This document shows, one piece after another, positions 5,298-11,680 of a stretch of DNA of 44,940 bases. A program made the translations under genes and the position numbers. Numbering within the stretch: the first letter of the stretch is position 1; every line of letters begins with the position of its first letter. Below the pieces are notes generated by a model. The model saw only the letters and a list, made by a program, of their open reading frames with translations. It did not search any database and had not been told where the DNA came from. Origin of the DNA: a virus; IMG/VR virus record IMGVR_UViG_3300038701_001000, positions 1 through 44,940 of that record. The stretch is one strand, 5' to 3'.

Positions 5298-6341
5298 ATG
5301 AGTGAATTTACAATAGATGACGTCGGCAAGACGTTCAAAGATCGCGATGGTAAACAGTGGCTCATGATTGAGCAAAAAGATATTGTGCTGTCACCAGAGT
5401 CGGTTTCAGGCGGTGACGTCATATGGCAAGCTTTGGTTGGTGGATCGGGAACGGTGAGAACCAACAAGTACGGTATTCTTCGCGGCGATGAGAACTTGGC
5501 TAACCCTTCGGTCTTCATCGCACCACCAGCCGCGGTCACCAAGCCGCAAACCGTAAAGTCAGAGAACCGTTTCATCATACCCGATATTGGCGACATGTAT
5601 CTTGATAAATGGAGCGGGCGTAGTTGGAAGCTGTTCAATATCACTGGCGACAACCTCTGTGTTTGGCACGCGCCGGTCGACAACCACCCGGACGACATCT
5701 TGTATACGACTCTAAGCGGATGGCAAACCACGGTTAGCGGGGACTCGGTACTGCCCATTAAACGCATGTTCGATCCGTCTGAAGCGCCCGTTGAAGTGAG
5801 CGGCGACATCCGCATGGTCGTGGACAATGAGAGCCGTATCGATATGATCAAAGCGACCGACCCGATGACCGGTAAGACAGCAAGCATCGTGACCATCAGT
5901 GAAACACCACCCGCCGCGGCATTGATGCAACAGCAAGCCGCGGAACGGTCCGACACGTTCGAAGTACCGCAAGAACCACTCGCTGACGCTGGTGACAGCG
6001 GTGTGAAGATTGAGATTGGCGCCGTCCAATCCGGAAAACAAGCCAAAGCCATCACCGAAGCGGGACGTGAAGCGCTTCAAGAGTTGACCGATAAAGGCAT
6101 GGATGAAGCGGTGGTGTCCAAGATGGTGCGTGTTTGGGAAAACACCATGGTCGGCAAATACCCGCCAAAGCTTGACCTACTCCCCACGCAAGCGCTCGCC
6201 ATGGTCCAGCAATTGCTCGCCGATCCGACGTCGCTCCCCGTGCATGAACATCTCGGCGTAAAAGCGGAACGGTATTATCTCGCCCATTCGATCTGCGCTC
6301 AACTGTTCCGTTTGGAACGCCTGATACAGGAAATGGACTGA
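5298..6341 (+). CDS. Hypothetical protein with an internal domain duplication
   Basis: 347 residues from the ATG at 5298, preceded by AAGGAT and AGAG; an upstream in-frame ATG at 5241 lies inside the previous gene. Two similar beta-type units are visible: residues 7-60 (containing DVGKTFKDRDGKQWLMIEQKD) and about 110-165 (DIGDMYLDKWSGRSWKLFNITGD). Both begin with D(V/I)G and an aromatic GxxW strand. A long linker is followed by a helical C-terminal domain (from about residue 255) with many Ala, Leu and Met. It overlaps the next gene by one base (TGATG). Function unknown. Confidence 0.7.
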   Translation: MSEFTIDDVGKTFKDRDGKQWLMIEQKDIVLSPESVSGGDVIWQALVGGSGTVRTNKYGILRGDENLANPSVFIAPPAAVTKPQTVKSENRFIIPDIGDMYLDKWSGRSWKLFNITGDNLCVWHAPVDNHPDDILYTTLSGWQTTVSGDSVLPIKRMFDPSEAPVEVSGDIRMVVDNESRIDMIKATDPMTGKTASIVTISETPPAAALMQQQAAERSDTFEVPQEPLADAGDSGVKIEIGAVQSGKQAKAITEAGREALQELTDKGMDEAVVSKMVRVWENTMVGKYPPKLDLLPTQALAMVQQLLADPTSLPVHEHLGVKAERYYLAHSICAQLFRLERLIQEMD

Positions 6342-6730
6342 TGGAACCGATCATCGAAAACCTGATGCGTGCTATCGCTAATCTCGACGCGCCCGATCCG
6401 GATATGGACCGTAAAGTATTGAGTTTCTTCAATGTCGTGTCGTCACCGACTAAACCCGATCCGATTGTTGGACGGGAAGACGTCAACTATCTCGGTGGCG
6501 CCACATATGTACACCCTGCCCCGATCACGAAGAATGTCGATGCAGCATTGGCTCTTGTCTCGGCTATGGCGGGCTTCAAGGTCAGCGAGATCCTATCCGA
6601 CTCGGTTAAGGCAATCGACAACCAACATCGCGGCGGTGTCGTTGAGACAGCGGAACGTAGATATCGCGAGATGTTGGCGCGCTGCATCGTCTTTTACCTG
6701 CTCAAAGCTTTCCACGATGGAGAGGTCTAA
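6341..6730 (+). CDS. Hypothetical protein, 129 aa, acidic
   Basis: Coupled to the preceding gene through TGATG. The sequence is largely helical. It contains a conserved-looking segment AALALVSAMAGFKVSEIL and ends with a helix containing RCIVFYLLKAFHDGEV, which is amphipathic and probably a packing helix rather than a membrane span. Its N-terminal helix (MEPIIENLMRAIANLD) could continue the helical domain of the upstream protein. Function unknown. Confidence 0.7.
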   Translation: MEPIIENLMRAIANLDAPDPDMDRKVLSFFNVVSSPTKPDPIVGREDVNYLGGATYVHPAPITKNVDAALALVSAMAGFKVSEILSDSVKAIDNQHRGGVVETAERRYREMLARCIVFYLLKAFHDGEV

Positions 6731-6935
6731 AGAACACCGCATCGTCACTTGGTCCAATGAGCTGACATGCCAGTACCTCGCCGGACAGATCATGTGCTAC
6801 GAGTGCATGGATATGATCGAATTCGGCGAGGTGTATCACCGCGAAGTGTGGCGGATAACGCCCAATAGCAAGCGCTACACTTCGCACCTAGAAGTCCGCA
6901 GACATCACGAGTGCTGCCCAAACAAAAGGTTTTAG
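6717..6935 (+). CDS. Small Cys/His protein, probable zinc finger
   Basis: 72 residues from the ATG at 6717, overlapping the previous gene by 14 bp. It has CYEC in the middle and HHECC near the C-terminus, about 40 residues apart, enough for one zinc site. It resembles small HNH-less treble-clef proteins of phages, but the spacing does not decide it. A later ATG at 6792 is a weaker option because it would begin at the first Cys pair. Confidence 0.6.
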   Translation: MERSKEHRIVTWSNELTCQYLAGQIMCYECMDMIEFGEVYHREVWRITPNSKRYTSHLEVRRHHECCPNKRF

Positions 6936-6944
6936 AGATAACGC

Positions 6945-6973
6945 TTGACATGATCTCAAGTGATACTTATTGA
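6945..6973 (+). promoter_or_regulatory. Internal rightward promoter
   Basis: TTGACA (6945-6950) and TATTGA (6968-6973) are 17 bp apart, in the only gap of note in this operon, 26 bp before the ATG at 6999. This would give separate control of the genes from 6999 onward. Confidence 0.45.
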
Positions 6974-6998
6974 TAATAGTGAAGCACGGAGATGCGAG

Positions 6999-7259
6999 AT
7001 GACCGAGATCGATAAAGAACAGCGCCAACGCGCACAACACCTAGCGCTCGGTATGATCAGCCAATGGGGACGTCCGTTCTCCATGGAGATGATCGCTGAC
7101 ATGGTTGAACTCATCGCCGATGTGACCATTCAGGACAACACCGTATCGTATGAGGAATTCGTCAAGCTGCACACCGCCATGTTGCGTGTCGAAGAGGTGA
7201 TCCAAGACAAGATATTAGAGACGGCCGGGACACCGACACCGAAGATGAGAAAAGGATAG
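6999..7259 (+). CDS. Small helical protein, 86 aa
   Basis: The ATG at 6999 is chosen because GGAG precedes it at a suitable distance; the open frame also runs from 6960, but that start lies in the promoter region. The protein is all-helical in appearance, with several Met residues and an acidic face (MEMIADMVELIADV). It has no motif I recognise. It is the first gene after the internal promoter. Confidence 0.6.
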   Translation: MTEIDKEQRQRAQHLALGMISQWGRPFSMEMIADMVELIADVTIQDNTVSYEEFVKLHTAMLRVEEVIQDKILETAGTPTPKMRKG

Positions 7260-7263
7260 CGAG

Positions 7264-7617
7264 ATGTTTTTTGATGAGTATATGAAACAGTTCGCGCCGA
7301 CACACCGCGAGGCGCAAGCCCAAAAACGGATCGACGCGGAACTTGCGGCCGGTCGATATGGCGACCCGGATGATTACGAGATCATCAAAGGGATGTTGGA
7401 TCGTAAACGGAAGCACATTGCAGCTTATCAGGCGCCGGCGAAGGAAGAATTCAAGGCTGCGTTCGAAACCGCTCACCCGCTACCAACTGACGGCATGAAC
7501 GCGCGGCAGCTATTGAAGTTTTTCGCACCGGGAATCATCATGTTGGTTCTGCTATTTGCGGGTATTTTTGCCTACGATGCTTGCTTGCTACCCGGCAACC
7601 CAAACTGTAGAGGATAA
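7264..7617 (+). CDS. Tail-anchored membrane protein, 117 aa
   Basis: The first 85 residues are charged and helical. A single strongly hydrophobic segment lies at about residues 87-106 (APGIIMLVLLFAGIFAYDA) and is followed by only a dozen residues, so the protein should be anchored by its C-terminus with the bulk in the cytoplasm. The short tail contains two cysteines. It stands 4 bp after the previous gene and 1 bp before the next, clearly in the same operon. Function unknown; membrane-associated early proteins of phages often act on host processes. Confidence 0.7.
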   Translation: MFFDEYMKQFAPTHREAQAQKRIDAELAAGRYGDPDDYEIIKGMLDRKRKHIAAYQAPAKEEFKAAFETAHPLPTDGMNARQLLKFFAPGIIMLVLLFAGIFAYDACLLPGNPNCRG

Positions 7618-7618
7618 C

Positions 7619-8158
7619 ATGTCAGATAGAATTGAAACCACGCACCGCGGATACAAAATCCAGTACGGCGAGAACAATGACGAATGGTGGTGTCACGAGC
7701 TGGATATCACCAGCAAATCGCTCCAACGCGTGAAACGACGCATCGACCAGATCCAGCTCAAAGAGCGAAAAGAATCGGCCGTGGAGTGCTTCGAGCTGAC
7801 GTCGTCGCACACAGCCGGTGGTCGGACCAAGCTCAGTTACGCCAAGGTAATCGAGTATGGTGGCGCCAAGAAACCTTACGGTTACAAAGAGGGTGATCCG
7901 CTGCAACAGGAAGTCTACGCGCTCACCAGAAACCGCGACAGTGACCGAATGCGTCGCAGCAAGTTCAACATGGACAACATGATCCGGAAAGAATCGGGCG
8001 TGATGGATACGCTTGGTTGCATCCACATCCTTGAAGCGCAGCGGTACGATCTGGATCAAGAGATCAAGGCGCTCGTGAAAAGCCTGCCCCGCCTCACATT
8101 GGACGACATCGAACCGCTTGTGCGGATCTCAACAGAAGAGGCTGAAGACAATGGCTAA
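7619..8158 (+). CDS. Hypothetical protein, 179 aa
   Basis: Start at ATG 7619 after AGAGGAT. The N-terminus (TTHRGYKIQYGENNDEWWCHEL) resembles a short beta domain seen in proteins of unknown function, followed by a helix with ITSKSLQRVKRRID and a basic middle, then a helical C-terminus. It overlaps the Spo11-like gene by 8 bp, so the two are translationally coupled and could act together; no partner relation can be shown from sequence. Confidence 0.7.
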   Translation: MSDRIETTHRGYKIQYGENNDEWWCHELDITSKSLQRVKRRIDQIQLKERKESAVECFELTSSHTAGGRTKLSYAKVIEYGGAKKPYGYKEGDPLQQEVYALTRNRDSDRMRRSKFNMDNMIRKESGVMDTLGCIHILEAQRYDLDQEIKALVKSLPRLTLDDIEPLVRISTEEAEDNG

Positions 8159-9071
8159 AGAATGGTTCGAAGACCACAATTTCAAACCGGCAACGTTGCG
8201 CACCATTGCACACGCGAACCGGATCATCAACACGTATATGGCGGAAGGCTACGTCCTGTCTCTGCGACAACTGTACTATCAGTTTGTGTCGGAAGATCTC
8301 ATCGAGAACAGCAAGCGCAGCTATGATAGTCTGAAGAACACAATGACGAATGCGCGCATGGCCGGATTGGTCGATTGGGCGGCTATCGAAGATCGTGAAC
8401 GGACACCTAAGTCTTGGCTCATTGAAGAGACCGAACGTAATGCGCTCAAAGACGTCGAGATGAATTTCGCACTCGACATATGGGACCGGCAGAACGTCTA
8501 TGTTGAAGTATGGGTCGAGAAAGCTGCGTTGGCCCCCGTGGTGCGCCGCGCTTGCTCGCGTTGGTCCGTGCCATATCTGGCCTGCAAAGGCTACGTGTCA
8601 GCGTCAGAGGCGTACAACGCAGGCAAGCGGTTTGAAGATCACTATTACTGCGACCGGAAAGTCATCGTTCACTTAGGCGACCACGATCCATCGGGGATCG
8701 ACATGACCCGTGACAATCGAGATCGGGTACAGATGTTCGCCAATGACGCCGACGTCGAAGTGCATCGCATCGCGCTCAACCGTGACCAAGTGGACCAATA
8801 CGGACCGCCCCCGAACCGGACGAAAAAGACCGATAGTCGAGCCTACGAATATATCATGGAGCACGGCAATGATTCATGGGAGTTGGATGCGCTCAAACCA
8901 CAGGTCATCAACGATCTGATTGATGGTCACATCCGCACACTCATTGATGAAGATCAGTGGTTCGAAGACCGCCAAGAGGAACGCGAACGACGCAAGCCGC
9001 TGGCCGCACTCTACAAGCGGTTTGATGAAGTAATGGAATTCGTGAAAGGACTAGACAATGAAACTGACTAA
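8151..9071 (+). CDS. Spo11/Topo VI subunit A-like protein (winged helix + Toprim)
   Basis: 306 residues from ATG 8151 (MAKEWFEDHN); the longer frame starts inside the previous gene. Residues 34-46 (YVLSLRQLYYQFV) match the catalytic-tyrosine segment of the Spo11/Topo VI-A winged-helix domain (pattern S-x-R-x-x-Y-Y), with candidate Tyr42/Tyr43. A Toprim domain follows: Glu123 in VEVWVEK and Asp177/Asp179 in GDHDPSG, the metal-binding E and DxD. In this family the A subunit cleaves both DNA strands via tyrosine, with the Toprim domain holding Mg2+. No B (ATPase) subunit is seen in the window, so it resembles single-gene 'Mini-A' relatives. It may nick or relax DNA, or have lost catalysis. Confidence 0.7.
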   Translation: MAKEWFEDHNFKPATLRTIAHANRIINTYMAEGYVLSLRQLYYQFVSEDLIENSKRSYDSLKNTMTNARMAGLVDWAAIEDRERTPKSWLIEETERNALKDVEMNFALDIWDRQNVYVEVWVEKAALAPVVRRACSRWSVPYLACKGYVSASEAYNAGKRFEDHYYCDRKVIVHLGDHDPSGIDMTRDNRDRVQMFANDADVEVHRIALNRDQVDQYGPPPNRTKKTDSRAYEYIMEHGNDSWELDALKPQVINDLIDGHIRTLIDEDQWFEDRQEERERRKPLAALYKRFDEVMEFVKGLDNETD

Positions 9072-9276
9072 AGCTCAGCAAGACGCCTTCAAATGGTTCA
9101 AGGATCATGGTGGGGACGGCGTCTTCACCTATGGTGGTCGACTGCTGGCACAAGGCGAGATCGGACCGCATGAGGCTAGGACGTGGAAAGCGTTGATCTC
9201 ATCAAAGCATTGCGAGGTCTATCGCATGGGTAAAGCGCGACGTCTGCGCATCACGGAAGGATTAGATCATGAGTGA
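9058..9276 (+). CDS. Small winged-helix-like protein, 72 aa
   Basis: Overlaps the Spo11-like gene by 14 bp and the following gene by 8 bp. The sequence, with a helix (AQQDAFKWFKDH), a Gly-rich turn, another helix (HEARTWKALISS) and a basic hairpin (VYRMGKARRLRI), would suit a small winged-helix domain. It is basic overall. A DNA-binding role next to a topoisomerase-like protein is plausible but not shown. Confidence 0.6.
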   Translation: MKLTKAQQDAFKWFKDHGGDGVFTYGGRLLAQGEIGPHEARTWKALISSKHCEVYRMGKARRLRITEGLDHE

Positions 9277-9532
9277 TGAGTTACTTGAATTCTCATCCGA
9301 ACACATTGGGTGCCACTTGGTGATCAAATGCGACGAGGCCAATCAGGAACGGTACTCGTCGGCCAAGTGGCGCATCGTGTTCGTGTCGGAGAACTTCTGC
9401 TATATCGAGGCGCGCGTTTTGGACGGTTACGATACCGGTGACATTCCTTATGCGGGCGTGATCTATACCGGATCGAACCAAGGCGTGTTGGATAACGGTC
9501 TGAAGGTCTCAGTCGTTGGCTTCACTCAATAG
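9269..9532 (+). CDS. Small beta-rich hypothetical protein, 87 aa
   Basis: Last gene of the rightward 4.3-9.5 kb operon. It is acidic and beta-type, with strands such as WRIVFVSENFCYIEARV and a Gly/Tyr-rich C-terminal part. It contains no recognisable motif. It ends one base before the A tract of the terminator at 9533, which serves the converging leftward operon. Confidence 0.65.
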   Translation: MSDELLEFSSEHIGCHLVIKCDEANQERYSSAKWRIVFVSENFCYIEARVLDGYDTGDIPYAGVIYTGSNQGVLDNGLKVSVVGFTQ

Positions 9533-9565
9533 AAAAAAGGTCCGGCAGCGAGAAGCAACCGGACC
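9533..9565 (-). terminator. Terminator of the leftward replication-lysis operon
   Basis: On the minus strand GGTCCGG (9565-9559) pairs with CCGGACC (9545-9539) over a 13-nt loop, followed by six T (9538-9533). It ends the leftward transcript that carries the lysis genes. On the plus strand the stem is followed by AAGGC, so it is a poor terminator for the rightward genes. Confidence 0.75.
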
Positions 9566-9626
9566 AAGGCAAAACAATGTACGCGAGATGAGCGTAGCTA
9601 TCAGGTACGGCATACTATATGTTGTG

Positions 9627-10004
9627 TCAAGAGGTGAGTGTTGATCGCTTATGCAGTAGCCAAGCGAGATGGCTACAGATAACGCCACCCGCCAATGTGA
9701 CCATCATGAACTCTACCGTTAAAACTTCGGTCGGTATCTGCATCCCGTCTAAATCGAAATGTTCGAACAACATGATGCCGACGTGCTCAGCGACGGACCA
9801 CAACACAATGATGTGAGCAATGGCGAACAACAACCGAACCGTCTTATGCAGTTGATGGTTCTGCCTGTCTGATAAGCGAATCAGATTGATCTTTGGCGTC
9901 ATGCCCGGATAAGCCGTGATGTAATGAATGCTGAGCACAGACGCGAAGATGATCGCCACGAATGCTGCAATCAACGTTAGCGCTAGAAGGGTCTCGAAGC
10001 TCAT
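9627..10004 (-). CDS. Membrane protein, holin-like candidate
   Basis: 125 residues from the ATG at 10004, which overlaps the TAA of the upstream gene (TAATG). Three hydrophobic segments are visible: about 4-27 (TLLALTLIAAFVAIIFASVL), 58-76 (RLLFAIAHIIVLWSV) and 95-112 (EFMMVTLAGGVICSHLAWL). Position next to the spanins and endolysin suggests a holin or antiholin, which would form membrane holes to release the endolysin at lysis. The length is at the long end for holins. It is the last gene of its operon. Confidence 0.6.
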   Translation of the reverse strand: MSFETLLALTLIAAFVAIIFASVLSIHYITAYPGMTPKINLIRLSDRQNHQLHKTVRLLFAIAHIIVLWSVAEHVGIMLFEHFDLDGMQIPTEVLTVEFMMVTLAGGVICSHLAWLLHKRSTLTS

Positions 10005-10417
10005 TAGTCTTTTCCTCGCCGGGCAAGTGAGTTGATAAACCACTCTGTTAACTTCTTTACACTCTGCGGTGCTAAGAGTCCACCAACCAGACCGAAGCCT
10101 AATAGTCCACCCATAAAGGTCGCGCCGACACGGTCCAACGGTGAGAAGGCTGAGATCGATGCGCCCATGAACATACCAAATACCGAAGCAATGGTAAACA
10201 TAACCAACAATTTAAGCGTCGCTTTGAACGGCGTGTCGTCCTGTTTGTCCTGATCATAGACAATTCGATAGAGAATAGCCGTAACAGATCCGCAGAATGC
10301 TGCTGCAACTAAGTCAGGCTCAAGGAAACCAAGATAAGAACCGCCAGCGGCAACGGCTGTACCAAGTAAAAGCGCACCCGATACTGTCTGCTCAGCAAAA
10401 CTAGTCGTCAGATTCAT
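10004..10417 (-). CDS. Membrane protein, second holin-like candidate
   Basis: The start at 10417 (MNLTTSF) is preferred because a weak GGTGGCTGGA binding site precedes it; an ATG at 10447 would give ten more residues but has none. The protein is 137 residues with three to four Gly/Ala-rich hydrophobic segments (SGALLLGTAVAAGGSYLGF, LVAAAFCGSVTAILY, LLVMFTIASVFGMFM and FMGGLLGFGLVGGLL). Such Gly-rich short spans are common in holins. It overlaps the Rz1-like gene by 17 bp. Either this or the following gene could be the holin, and the other an antiholin. Confidence 0.6.
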   Translation of the reverse strand: MNLTTSFAEQTVSGALLLGTAVAAGGSYLGFLEPDLVAAAFCGSVTAILYRIVYDQDKQDDTPFKATLKLLVMFTIASVFGMFMGASISAFSPLDRVGATFMGGLLGFGLVGGLLAPQSVKKLTEWFINSLARRGKD

Positions 10418-10760
10418 TCCAGCCACCGCACTCTTCAGGGATTTCATTTACGATGGATTGGTAATAAGCATCAATCGCAGCAGGAATCAAGAGTGCCAGT
10501 CCGTAATACTCACGGAGAATGTCGCGCTCAGCTTTCAACTCAGCTTCGAGTTCGAGCCGTTCACGCTCAGTAGCGAGCGGGTTAGTCTCTTCAACTGTCG
10601 GTGGCGGCTCGGGTAGAGCGTCAATCGTCTCGACTAGCGATGGGGGCAGCGTTACACAGATCGGCGTCGAGTCCCCAGAGATCGGCGCGGTACTCGCACA
10701 CGCCCCGAATAGGAATACGATCAATCCCACCGCTATCATCTTCAATCTCACGTACAACAT
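10401..10760 (-). CDS. Rz1-like outer-membrane spanin lipoprotein
   Basis: 119 residues with a good ribosome binding site (GAGGTG) before the ATG at 10760. The N-terminus is a lipoprotein signal: basic residues, a hydrophobic core (MIAVGLIVFLF) and a lipobox LFGAC, so the mature protein should start at Cys21. Pro-rich segments (PEPPPTVEE) follow, as usual in o-spanins. Its 5' part lies inside the 3' part of the Rz-like gene in a different frame (140 bp overlap), the classic Rz/Rz1 arrangement. It would join the i-spanin to bridge and fuse the two host membranes at the last step of lysis. It is longer than lambda Rz1. Confidence 0.75.
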   Translation of the reverse strand: MLYVRLKMIAVGLIVFLFGACASTAPISGDSTPICVTLPPSLVETIDALPEPPPTVEETNPLATERERLELEAELKAERDILREYYGLALLIPAAIDAYYQSIVNEIPEECGGWNESDD

Positions 10761-11067
10761 CGCGAAACACCTCTTTCTCTACAGTGATATACTCGACACG
10801 GGTGCGGACCGGCACAACCGTCTCGCGCCACGTTTTCGCAGCGGCCGAACCGATGAGCGCAAGGCGCCTATCGAGATCGCGCGCCGCGTCTAGTTTGGCT
10901 TCGGTCTGTTCAATCTGACGCTCTAACGCCTTGACTTTCCCGGCCGTGACAAACTTTGAATGAACCTGCCAACCAGATGCAAAAGCCGAACCGGCGAGAA
11001 AAATCGCCGCTCCGAGTTTGACTTGCCATCCGGCGCCGGTAACGAATTTCAGGACATTGCCGAACAT
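10621..11067 (-). CDS. Rz-like inner-membrane spanin
   Basis: 148 residues from ATG 11067 (MFGNVLKFV); an upstream in-frame codon lies deeper inside the endolysin gene. One transmembrane segment lies at about residues 17-34 (LGAAIFLAGSAFASGW), followed by a periplasmic coiled-coil helix containing VKALERQIEQTEAKLDAARDL. This is the i-spanin plan: N-terminal anchor in the inner membrane and coiled coil across the periplasm. The gene overlaps the endolysin by 19 bp and contains the start of the Rz1-like gene. The pair implies a Gram-negative host. Confidence 0.75.
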   Translation of the reverse strand: MFGNVLKFVTGAGWQVKLGAAIFLAGSAFASGWQVHSKFVTAGKVKALERQIEQTEAKLDAARDLDRRLALIGSAAAKTWRETVVPVRTRVEYITVEKEVFRDVVREIEDDSGGIDRIPIRGVCEYRADLWGLDADLCNAAPIASRDD

Positions 11068-11678
11068 GGTTCGTACCTCGCAAAGATCAGCGCCATATAG
11101 AACTGCCACGCGTAAACCGCGATATCATGATCACGGTCGGTGCCGTTGATGATCCGGCGCGCGCGAATGAAGTGTTTCAACTCAACGTCCGTCTCGGGAA
11201 GATACGTCGAGAACCGCTTGCCGGTAAACCAACCTTCCAGCATCCCTTCGCGCATGATACGAGCCGCGACGTCAGGGCGCATGGCGACATCGGGATTGTC
11301 CACCAACGGCTCAGCGAGTTTGTGAGCTGCACGGGTGTAATTGCTGCGGCCGGTGAGCTGCACATATCCGCGACCAGCATATTTGACACCGTCACCGGGT
11401 CGAGTGTTCCCCAAGCGACGCGCAACGTGCGGTCGCTGGCCTTCGAGATCGTACATGCGGAAGAAATAGGCGTCGCTGCCATACTCTTTGACCGGCTTCA
11501 TCGTGTGCGCTGTCTCATGCCAAGCGGTAGCTAAAGCATATGCGACATAAGACGCGGGCTGGTCATCGAGCGCAGCGATAATCGCCTTCGACCCGTCGAC
11601 TTCATCTTGGTCTAGTGTCGGACCCATAACACCCTTGCGAGTGTGATCATAAAACTTGTCCCATTGAATTGCGGTCAT
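11049..11678 (-). CDS. Endolysin, glycoside hydrolase family 19
   Basis: 209 residues. The segment ATAWHETAHTMKPVKEYG (about 50-67) is the hallmark of GH19 chitinase-like phage lysozymes, with Glu55 as probable catalytic acid and Glu65 as the second acidic residue. The substrate-binding segment YAGRGYVQLTGRSNY follows. It should cleave the glycan strands of peptidoglycan. No signal peptide or SAR anchor is visible, so release needs a holin. It begins 2 bp after the stop of the primase gene, so lysis genes here are transcribed with replication genes rather than with the late operon. Confidence 0.85.
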   Translation of the reverse strand: MTAIQWDKFYDHTRKGVMGPTLDQDEVDGSKAIIAALDDQPASYVAYALATAWHETAHTMKPVKEYGSDAYFFRMYDLEGQRPHVARRLGNTRPGDGVKYAGRGYVQLTGRSNYTRAAHKLAEPLVDNPDVAMRPDVAARIMREGMLEGWFTGKRFSTYLPETDVELKHFIRARRIINGTDRDHDIAVYAWQFYMALIFARYEPCSAMS

Positions 11679-11680
11679 CT

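Noticed and set aside
5222-6055. 277-codon minus-strand frame
   Set aside because: It lies wholly opposite the coupled genes at 5050-6341, has Ser/Pro-rich unconvincing sequence and no upstream context on that strand.
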